Shown here: piece after piece, positions 8,468 through 13,572 of the stretch
How positions within the stretch are numbered: position 1 is the first letter of the stretch
Layout of the letters: each line of letters starts with the position of its first letter
Assembly (NCBI GenBank): GCA_937919435.1
Contig: CALFRR010000153.1
Location: forward strand, 1-14,053
Length of the DNA stretch: 14,053 bases
DNA from: an uncultured Alphaproteobacteria bacterium
GTDB taxonomy: Bacteria > Pseudomonadota > Alphaproteobacteria > Rhizobiales > Ancalomicrobiaceae
Reading direction: 5' to 3'
Made by a program: the position numbers and the translations under genes
The notes under the pieces: generated by a model
Told to the model about the DNA's origin: nothing
Seen by the model: the letters and a program-made list of their open reading frames with translations, nothing else
Database searches by the model: none

Positions 8468-8489
8468 GGGCGGCCTTCACCGGCCGTCC
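8468..8489 (+). terminator. Stem-loop after flgL, possible terminator or mRNA end
   Basis: GGGCGGCC (8468-8475), loop TTCACC, GGCCGTCC (8482-8489) pair over 8 bp with one G-U. It lies in the 204-base gap between flgL and flaF. There is no U-rich run after it, so termination is uncertain; it may instead mark a processed or stabilised 3' end that sets flgEKL apart from flaF-flbT. Confidence 0.35.
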
Positions 8490-8653
8490 GGCCCTTCTGG
8501 TGAGGGCGGCGAAGTCGGTTCGTCTTCAGGTCACCATCGGTCACGGCCGCGTGTCACCTCGCGCGTTCGACGGTTCGTCGTGGACCGGTCGGTCCTCGCC
8601 GTTTCGCGGATGCAACGCGCAACAGGATCGTCCGGAGTCAATCGGAGCAAGCC

Positions 8654-9001
8654 ATGTACATGTTTTCCTATGCAGATGTGAACGCCGACGTGCACTCCGG
8701 CGCCCGGTTGCAGGAACAGGTCGCGTTCACCCAGGTGATCGATCTGCTCGCTCTCGCCAAAGACATGGACGTCGGCGCTCGTGCGAGCATCGACGCATTG
8801 TTCATGCTGCGGCGTCTGTGGAGCGCCCTGATCGAAGATCTGGCCAGCGACGACAACGACCTGCCGCCGCAGCTCCGCGCCGATCTGATCTCGATCGGGC
8901 TCTGGGTGCTGAAGGAATCGGAGCGAATCCGCCAAGGGCAATCCGACAACTTCGCCGGGCTCATCGAAGTCAACTCCATCATCCGGGATGGTCTGAAATG
9001 A
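8654..9001 (+). CDS. flaF: FlaF, flagellin synthesis regulator
   Basis: A 115-residue FlaF family protein. In Caulobacter and other alphaproteobacteria FlaF is needed for flagellin synthesis or secretion and counteracts FlbT, acting after transcription in the cytoplasm. The family is visible from its overall helical make-up and from AFTQVIDLLALAKDMDVGAR in the N-terminal half, FMLRRLWSALIEDLASDDND in the middle, and LRADLISIGLWVLKESERIR near the end. The length is normal. The ATG at 8654 follows CGGAG (8643-8647); an in-frame ATG two codons later (8660) is an alternative. The stop overlaps the flbT start as ATGA. Flagellin genes, the expected targets, are not in the window. Confidence 0.93.
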   Translation: MYMFSYADVNADVHSGARLQEQVAFTQVIDLLALAKDMDVGARASIDALFMLRRLWSALIEDLASDDNDLPPQLRADLISIGLWVLKESERIRQGQSDNFAGLIEVNSIIRDGLK

Positions 9002-9519
9002 GCGCCATGGTCGTATCGATGCGTTCCGGAGAGCGGATTTACATAAACGGCGCCGTATTCAAGGTCGATAGAAAGGTATCCATAGAGATATTGAATGATG
9101 TGTCTTTTCTATTGGAAGCGCACGTCATGCAGCCCGAGGATACGTACACGCCGTTGCGGCAGTTCTATTTCGTCATCCAGACGATGATGATCGATTCGGA
9201 CAAGCTCGATCTGGCGCGGGGCTACCTGGACAGTCAGTATGCGGAGCTGGTGTGCAACTATGCGGATCCGGAGATCATCGACGGACTGCGCATGGCCAAG
9301 ACGCTGGCGCTGGCCGGCCGCTATTACGAGGCGCTGAAGCAGGTCCGCCTTCTCTTTCCGATCGAGCACAAGATCCTCGCCCCCGTGTCGCCGCGTGCGG
9401 CTTCGGACGGCATCGGGGACGGATGCATCGCGCAGATCCTGAGCCGCGGTCCGGTGAACGGGAGCCGCAAGCGCAAGGTCGTGGTGCCGCAGATCGGCGC
9501 CGAAACACCCCTCACCTGA
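8998..9519 (+). CDS. flbT: FlbT, post-transcriptional repressor of flagellin synthesis
   Basis: A 173-residue FlbT. In Caulobacter FlbT binds the 5' untranslated region of flagellin mRNA and lowers its stability until hook assembly is done. The signature is clear: RSGERIYINGAVFKVDRK, then ILNDVSFLLEAHVMQPED and TYTPLRQFYFVIQTMMI in the N-terminal half, and AKTLALAGRYYEALKQVRLL with FPIEHKIL later. The ATG at 8998 overlaps the flaF stop; ATG 9007 is a possible alternative. From about residue 125 the protein continues with a basic tail (SRKRKVVVP near the end), making it somewhat longer than the FlbT proteins I know, which are nearer 140-150 residues. Codons about 13-41 are unusually AT-rich for this genome (three ATA, one AGA, one CTA), although the protein sequence there is well conserved. 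Confidence 0.93.
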   Translation: MSAMVVSMRSGERIYINGAVFKVDRKVSIEILNDVSFLLEAHVMQPEDTYTPLRQFYFVIQTMMIDSDKLDLARGYLDSQYAELVCNYADPEIIDGLRMAKTLALAGRYYEALKQVRLLFPIEHKILAPVSPRAASDGIGDGCIAQILSRGPVNGSRKRKVVVPQIGAETPLT

Positions 9520-9543
9520 CACGAAACCGTCGAGGAGACCGTC

Positions 9544-9954
9544 ATGGTCGCCATTCCGTCCACCGTGACGACACTGCCGAGCACGGGAACCGGTTCCACG
9601 AGTTCCTCCGCCGCGGCCAAGAGCGTCGTCGACTACAATTCCTTTCTGACGCTGCTGGTCGCCCAGATGAAGAACCAGGATCCGACGTCGCCGACGGATT
9701 CGACCGCCTACATGTCGCAGCTGGCGGCCTTCTCGCAGGTCGGGCAGTCCGTCGAGACCAATACCAAGTTGACCGACATGCTCTCCAGAATGTCGGTCTC
9801 GCAGGCCGAAGGTCTGATCGGCCGGGAGATCCGCACGGCCGACGGTTCGGTGTCCGGGACGGTACGGTCGGTGTCGATCGTCTCGAACGGGGCGACGGCT
9901 CTGCTGGACAACGGGAAGAGCATCGCCATCGCCCCGGGCATCGTGATCGGCTGA
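9544..9954 (+). CDS. flgD: FlgD, hook cap/assembly scaffold protein (short form)
   Basis: A 136-residue FlgD, the cap under which hook subunits assemble; it is exported and is absent from the finished flagellum. The N-terminal family core is plain: YNSFLTLLVAQMKNQDPTSP followed by TDSTAYMSQLAAFSQVGQSV and the LIGREIRTADG strand. Larger FlgD proteins such as that of Salmonella carry C-terminal tudor- and Ig-like domains. Here the protein ends soon after one small beta region (SVSGTVRSVSIVSNGATALL), as in rhizobial FlgD. The start follows GAGGAGA (9532-9538). fliQ begins three bases after the stop. Confidence 0.93.
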   Translation: MVAIPSTVTTLPSTGTGSTSSSAAAKSVVDYNSFLTLLVAQMKNQDPTSPTDSTAYMSQLAAFSQVGQSVETNTKLTDMLSRMSVSQAEGLIGREIRTADGSVSGTVRSVSIVSNGATALLDNGKSIAIAPGIVIG

Positions 9955-9957
9955 ACC

Positions 9958-10224
9958 ATGAACGAAGCCGATGCTCTCGACCTCATTCGCGAGGCGATCT
10001 GGACGATCATCGTGACCTCCGGCCCCGCAGTCGGCGGGGCCATGCTGGTGGGGATCGTCATCGCTCTCTTTCAGGCGTTGACCCAGATTCAGGAAATGAC
10101 TCTGACCTTCGTGCCGAAGATCATCGTGATCTTCGCGGCGGCGATCGTCGCCGCGCCGCTGGCCGGGGCACAATTGCGGACCTTCACCGAGATCGTCTAC
10201 GGGCACGTCGCGCGCGGCTTCTGA
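9958..10224 (+). CDS. fliQ: FliQ, flagellar export gate membrane protein
   Basis: An 88-residue inner-membrane protein of the type III flagellar export gate, where it assembles with FliP and FliR. The length and pattern are typical: N-terminal MNEADALDLIREAIWTIIV, a first membrane helix (about 15-38) running into the family motif ALFQALTQIQEMTLTFVPKI, then a second membrane helix (about 50-75). The start is three bases after the flgD stop with no strong ribosome binding site of its own, so it is probably translated by coupling. In related clusters fliQ is followed by flhA and fliR; here neither follows. Confidence 0.95.
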   Translation: MNEADALDLIREAIWTIIVTSGPAVGGAMLVGIVIALFQALTQIQEMTLTFVPKIIVIFAAAIVAAPLAGAQLRTFTEIVYGHVARGF

Positions 10225-10256
10225 TCCATCCGCCCGAATTCTGCCCCTGTCGACGC

Positions 10257-10266
10257 GGGGGGGGGG
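10257..10266 (+). repeat. Homopolymer run of ten G
   Basis: Ten consecutive G start 33 bases after the fliQ stop. It is the longest single-base run I noticed. It is outside any credible gene, so slippage would not change a protein; it may also be a sequencing or assembly weak point. Confidence 0.85.
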
Positions 10267-10279
10267 CGAGCGCCGGTAG

Positions 10280-10298
10280 CCGCGACCGCGGGTCGCGG
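10280..10298 (+). terminator. Stem-loop downstream of fliQ, possible terminator
   Basis: CCGCGACC (10280-10287), loop GCG, GGTCGCGG (10291-10298) form a perfect 8-bp stem 55 bases after the fliQ stop. No U tract follows. It is well placed to end the flaF-flbT-flgD-fliQ transcript, but random stems are common in such GC-rich DNA. Confidence 0.35.
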
Positions 10299-10395
10299 TC
10301 GGCCGGGCGCCCCCTCGGCTCGCCGACGCCGCCTCCGGCACGTTTCCCGCTCCCGCGGGTGCGGTCGCGCTCTTTCCTCCCCGGACGACGTCTTC

Positions 10396-10486
10396 GAAGA
10401 GGCTCGTTTCGGTCGTGCACGCCGCCGTCCGGTGTGATCGGCGATCACGCACCGCGTGTCGACGATGCCGCGTTCGAAGCCTCTTC
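10396..10486. repeat. Nested dyad centred on 10441
   Basis: The inner part GTGATCGGCGATCAC (10434-10448) is a perfect 15-base palindrome around a central G. The outer arms GAAGAGGCT (10396-10404) and AGCCTCTTC (10478-10486) are a perfect 9-bp inverted repeat with exactly the same centre. The sequence between the inner and outer parts is mostly unpaired. An operator or a cruciform-like structure is possible. Confidence 0.45.
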
Positions 10487-10692
10487 CGCGGTCGTTCCGA
10501 CACCACCATCGAACCTCCCCCACCTCCTCGTCGGCCCGTGCGTCGGGCGTCGCCCGTCGCGGCGGCGTGCACGCACCGGAGCATGGTCGCGGGATCGCCT
10601 CCATCGGTCCGAGCCGCCGGTCGACCCATCGCTTCGGTTGCGAGCGGGCCGTCGCCGATCTCCTTACGTTGAAATTACAGAAAGTATCGGAT

Positions 10693-10709
10693 TGAAGGAT
10701 GTTCCTTCA
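10693..10709. promoter_or_regulatory. 17-base perfect dyad upstream of ftcR, possible operator
   Basis: TGAAGGA-TGT-TCCTTCA is perfectly symmetric over two 7-base arms. It lies at the border between the GC-rich and AT-rich halves of the gap, about 390 bases before the ftcR start. Its size suits a dimeric regulator. In related bacteria LuxR-type proteins (VisN/VisR, VjbR) act on the rem/ftcR gene, so such a site is plausible, but the link is inference. Confidence 0.35.
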
Positions 10710-11100
10710 TCTGCTCGTCGACCTCATGTATCTCTGCAGCCGATATTTCGGGTGTTGTCCTCGCATCGTTGCGACTCGTCGGGACGGACCATCGTGAACG
10801 ATGCTCGCCCGAGCTGACCTACTGGTTTCCAGAAATTCGGATTTTCGGGTCACATATTTAAAAAAAATCGCGACCACAGGTAACCGCCGATTGATGAGAG
10901 ATATCTTCGAGTTCGTTTCTGCATGTTTTCGGGTTGTGCCAGTAGGTTTGAACCCTGTTATATTTCAGTCGGTCAGTCTTTCCGGTCGACGCGAGCACGT
11001 CGACTTTGCCCTCTCACGCGGCGCTCATCGGAAGGGCAGCACAGATTCGGTCTTGAACGATCCTCGCTCAGCCGATCAAAATGAAATTGGGACGCCATCA

Positions 11101-11769
11101 ATGTATATCGTGATCGATCGGCGAGAAATTGTTTCCGAAGGGTATGTTTCTGGATTTGACCGGGAAGGCATATCCGCTCAGGGCTTCGCTCCGGAGCATT
11201 TTCGTGACTGGATTTCGACGGCACCCGAGCGGGAACTAGATTGCCTGGAGGCAGTGTTGCTCGGCGAATGCGACGAACGGGACAGTCTGCCCCGAGCCGT
11301 CCGCGACAAGATCCTGGTGCCGATCATCGCCCTCAACGAACGGTCGTCGCTCGAAGAGACACTGCAGTTGTTCGCCAGCGGCGTCGACGACGTGGTCCGC
11401 AAGCCGGTCCACATTCGCGAAATCGTGGTTCGTGTCTCGGCCATCCGGCGTCGTACCGAAGTGAGCAGCGAGACGTCGAGCTACAACGAGCTGGTCGTCT
11501 ATCACGACGGGCGAGATCCCGAGATCAACGGGGAAGTGCTGGTGCTGCCCCGCCGGGAACGCCGGATTCTCGAGTACCTGATGAAGAACCGTGGCCGCCG
11601 GGCGACCAAGGAGCAGATCTTCAACACGATCTACGGCGTGTTCAACGAAAATGCCGAAGAGAGCGTGATCGAGAGCCACATCAGCAAGCTCCGCAAGAAG
11701 CTGCGCGACCGGATGGGCTACGATCCCATCGATTCCAAGCGTTACCTCGGCTATCGCATCGGCGAATAG
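11101..11769 (+). CDS. ftcR: FtcR/Rem-type OmpR-family transcriptional regulator of flagellar genes
   Basis: A 222-residue response-regulator-like protein of the FtcR (Brucella) / Rem (Sinorhizobium) type, which activates flagellar genes. Residues 1-118 are a receiver domain, starting MYIVIDRREIVSEGYVSGFD and ending GVDDVVRKPVHIREI. The conserved Lys (K101) is present, but the usual phospho-acceptor Asp position at the end of the third strand reads AVLLGE (around L54), and the switch Thr/Ser position is N79, so normal phosphorylation is doubtful. Residues about 135-222 are a winged-helix domain, with LPRRERRILEYLMKNRGRRA, recognition helix ESVIESHISKLRKKL (187-201) and wing IDSKRYLGYRI. The start at 11101 matches the family and has a weak GGGA (11089-11092); the frame stays open 100 codons further up, but that part has no family character. 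The 5' third of the gene is AT-richer than the rest. Confidence 0.9.
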   Translation: MYIVIDRREIVSEGYVSGFDREGISAQGFAPEHFRDWISTAPERELDCLEAVLLGECDERDSLPRAVRDKILVPIIALNERSSLEETLQLFASGVDDVVRKPVHIREIVVRVSAIRRRTEVSSETSSYNELVVYHDGRDPEINGEVLVLPRRERRILEYLMKNRGRRATKEQIFNTIYGVFNENAEESVIESHISKLRKKLRDRMGYDPIDSKRYLGYRIGE

Positions 11770-11801
11770 GCGTCGGCGGTCGAACCGGCCGCGACGTAGA
11801 G

Positions 11802-11861
11802 GGGGAGGCTCCGGCCTCGCCCGACCACCTACCCATCACGGGCCGTCCGCGATCCGGACGG
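11802..11861 (+). terminator. Two stem-loops after ftcR, possible terminator region
   Basis: The first (11802-11822) pairs GGG-GAGGC with GCCTC-G-CCC around the loop TCCG, with one bulged G. The second (11843-11861) is a perfect 7-bp stem, CCGTCCG-CGATC-CGGACGG. They lie 32 and 73 bases after the ftcR stop. Neither has a U tract, so the function is uncertain. Confidence 0.35.
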
Positions 11862-12064
11862 TGAACCATCGACGGCGTCGAGACACTCGGTCGCGCAGGC
11901 CTCCGGCCGCGTTCGCACCGTTCCGCCGGACGAAGGGCTCGGGCGCGGGGCCGCCGCGCCGTCGAAACCCACGGCGATGATCGAAGATCGGCGAACGCCC
12001 GGGGGCGCCGCTTCTCGCCGACGGCGCCGCGACCCGCGGATCGCTACCCCGGCCGCTTGCCGAA

Positions 12065-12083
12065 AGCCCGGCGCAAGTTTGCC
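12065..12083 (+). promoter_or_regulatory. 19-base motif, copy 2, upstream of motE
   Basis: This is the second copy of AGCCCSGCGCAAGYTTGSC, in the same orientation as the copy at 4413-4431, and it ends 56 bases before the motE start. Both copies stand before the first gene of a flagellar operon. The three differences are at positions 6, 14 and 18. The shared function is inference. Confidence 0.4.
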
Positions 12084-12139
12084 CCGCCACACTGCGCCAA
12101 CAGCGGATTCCGCCGCTCCCTCAGCTCGGCAGGGGTCAG

Positions 12140-12757
12140 ATGACATCGAATTCGATCGGTACGTTCGAACTTCCGCCCGGCCGGTATTCGGCGGGGGATC
12201 GCCTTCGCGGCGTGCTGGCGGCGGTCGCGCTCGCCTCGCTCGTGGCGGCCGGACCGGCCGATCCGCCGACGGTCCGCGCCGAGCCGACGGCGTCGGAAGG
12301 CCAGATACGGGGTGCTCCGACCGAGGTCGACGCGGTCAGGGCCGAGAAGATCGATTCCGCCGAAGACCGGCGGTCGTTCTGCAACAACGTCCGCGATGCC
12401 GCGACGGATGCCCATGCCCGTTGGCAGGCGGCCGAAATCCGGCAGATGGAAGCAGCGCTGCGCAAGCGTACCGCCGAATTGGAGGCCCGCCAGCGAGACC
12501 TCGAGGCCTGGCTGGCCAAGCGCGAGGCCATCGCCAGGAAGGCCGAGGAGAACGTCGTCACGATCTATGGCCGAATGCGGGCCGAGGCGGCGGCGGTGCA
12601 GATCGCCGCCATGACCGACGACATGGCGATTTCGATCCTGTCCAAGCTCAACCCGCGCGTCTCGAGCGCCATCCTCAACGAAATGGAACCGGCACGCGCC
12701 GCCCATCTGACTTCCTCGGTCACCGGTCCGGTGCTCCCGAAGACCTCTCAGAACTGA
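12140..12757 (+). CDS. motE: MotE, periplasmic chaperone for MotC
   Basis: A 205-residue protein matching the MotE family. In Sinorhizobium meliloti MotE is a periplasmic chaperone needed for stable MotC and forms a disulfide-linked dimer. An N-terminal hydrophobic stretch (about 24-38, GVLAAVALASLVAAGPA) after an arginine-containing start looks like a signal peptide or anchor. The single Cys in the protein is C81 in RRSFCNN, a good candidate for the dimer bond. Residues about 90-145 are a long charged helix, probably a coiled coil (MEAALRKRTAELEARQRDLE). The C-terminal part, AAMTDDMAISILSKLNPRVS plus SAILNEMEPARAAHL, is the small helical domain shared with MgtE N-terminal regions and FliG-like proteins. 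The ATG follows AGGGG (12131-12135). flgH follows after 23 bases, as motE-flgH do in rhizobia. Confidence 0.85.
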   Translation: MTSNSIGTFELPPGRYSAGDRLRGVLAAVALASLVAAGPADPPTVRAEPTASEGQIRGAPTEVDAVRAEKIDSAEDRRSFCNNVRDAATDAHARWQAAEIRQMEAALRKRTAELEARQRDLEAWLAKREAIARKAEENVVTIYGRMRAEAAAVQIAAMTDDMAISILSKLNPRVSSAILNEMEPARAAHLTSSVTGPVLPKTSQN

Positions 12758-12780
12758 CCGCACGAACAGAGGAACGGTAT

Positions 12781-13536
12781 ATGAACGCCCCCGTCCGCCG
12801 TGTCGCCGCCCGTGGCGACCGATTTGCTCTGACCTGCCTGTTGTTGTTGCCCCTGGCCACGACTCTCGCCGGATGTTCGGGTCCAAGGATGGAGGCCCTC
12901 GGCAAGGACCCGCCGCTGTCGCCGGTCGGGACCGGTCTGGAGAGCGCCTACAGTCCGAACACGGTCGACCTCGGTGGCCAGGCGGAGGCGTCGCGCCGCT
13001 ACAATTCGCTGTGGAGCAGGAACGGCAGTGCGTTCTTCTCCGATTCCCGGGCTTCCAGGCCGGGCGACGTGGTGACGGTGAACGTCACCATGGACGACAG
13101 TGCCTCGCTGGCCAATTCCACCGATCGTTCGCGCCGATCGAATTCGACGCTCGGCGGCAGCTTCGATCTGGGCTTCCAGAAGAGCACCGCGTCGGGCAGC
13201 GCCAATGCGCAGGCCAACGGCTCCACTTCGACGCAGGGTCAGGGAACCGTCGATCGCTCCGAGAAAATCGGCGTCTCCGTCGCGACGGTCGTCTCGCGTG
13301 TCCTGTCGAACGGCAACCTGCTGATCAGCGGTTCGCAGGAGGTGCGGGTCAATTCCGAGCTGCGGGTGCTGAACATCTCCGGAATCGTCCGTCCGAACGA
13401 CATCTCGGCGGACAATACGATCACCTACGAGAAGATCGCCGAGGCGCGCATCTCCTATGGCGGTAACGGGCGGCTCTCCGAGGTCCAACAGCCGGGTCTC
13501 GGTCAGCAACTCTACGATTCGATCGCACCGTTCTGA
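12781..13536 (+). CDS. flgH: FlgH, flagellar L-ring lipoprotein
   Basis: A 251-residue FlgH, the outer-membrane L-ring subunit that forms a bushing for the rod. The signal peptide ends in a lipobox L29-A30-G31-C32, so Cys32 should be lipidated. Family segments are clear: RRYNSLWSRNGSAFFSDSRA followed by RPGDVVTVNVTMDDSASLAN, then EKIGVSVATVVSRVLSNGNL, ISGSQEVRVNSELRVLNISG, and VRPNDISADNTITYEKIAEA with RISYGGNGRL. The C-terminus GQQLYDSIAPF is typical. The middle (about 120-160) is Ser/Gly/Asn-rich. The ATG at 12781 was chosen for the GAGGAA at 12769-12774 and because it gives a full lipoprotein signal; the frame is open further upstream over motE, which is a shadow. Confidence 0.95.
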   Translation: MNAPVRRVAARGDRFALTCLLLLPLATTLAGCSGPRMEALGKDPPLSPVGTGLESAYSPNTVDLGGQAEASRRYNSLWSRNGSAFFSDSRASRPGDVVTVNVTMDDSASLANSTDRSRRSNSTLGGSFDLGFQKSTASGSANAQANGSTSTQGQGTVDRSEKIGVSVATVVSRVLSNGNLLISGSQEVRVNSELRVLNISGIVRPNDISADNTITYEKIAEARISYGGNGRLSEVQQPGLGQQLYDSIAPF

Positions 13537-13572
13537 TCGAACTCCTTCGAACCCGCCGAGAGGCTGCGACCC

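Larger units (their letters stand above)
10225..11100. other. 876-base gap between fliQ and ftcR, no convincing gene
   Basis: Open frames exist on both strands, but their products are Arg/Pro-rich and resemble no family I know. The gap has two halves. From 10225 to about 10660 it is very GC-rich, with a run of ten G (10257-10266), an 8-bp stem-loop (10280-10298) and a nested dyad centred on 10441. From about 10660 to 11100 it is clearly AT-richer than anything else in the window, with a 17-base perfect dyad (10693-10709), a run of eight A (10860-10867) and a 9-bp inverted repeat around it. I read the second half as the control region of ftcR. I cannot say what the first half does; a structured RNA or the remains of a lost gene are possible. 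Confidence 0.6.
11770..12139. other. 370-base gap between ftcR and motE, no gene seen
   Basis: This GC-rich stretch holds no frame resembling a known protein on either strand; in particular I find no trace of flgI, which precedes motE in Sinorhizobium. It holds two stem-loops near its start (11802-11822 and 11843-11861), which could end the ftcR transcript, and the second copy of the 19-base motif (12065-12083) near its end. The last part is presumably the promoter region of the motE-flgH-fliL operon. Confidence 0.55.

Noticed and set aside
10197..10604. A 135-codon minus-strand frame in the fliQ-ftcR gap, and + strand frames at 10415-10695
   Set aside because: The products are dominated by Arg, Pro and Ala and resemble nothing I know. 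There are no convincing ribosome binding sites, and several frames are open at once, as in non-coding GC-rich DNA.
10985..11004. Repeated GTCGAC hexamers eight bases apart
   Set aside because: A six-base palindrome occurring twice is unremarkable in this base composition, and no longer symmetry surrounds it.
10801..11100. A 100-residue N-terminal extension of FtcR from the ATG at 10801
   Set aside because: The frame is open, but the extension has no receiver-domain character and the family begins at MYIVIDRREI (11101). The stretch looks like control DNA with dyads and an A run.
12070..12083. A possible sigma-54 promoter (GG...TTTGC) before motE
   Set aside because: The GG and GC elements are nine bases apart instead of ten, and the rest of the -24 element is poor. 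The sequence is better described as part of the 19-base shared motif.
11829..12146. A minus-strand frame of 105 codons between ftcR and motE
   Set aside because: No recognisable family and no supporting start signal. It would put a lone opposite-strand gene in a gap that better fits a terminator plus promoter.
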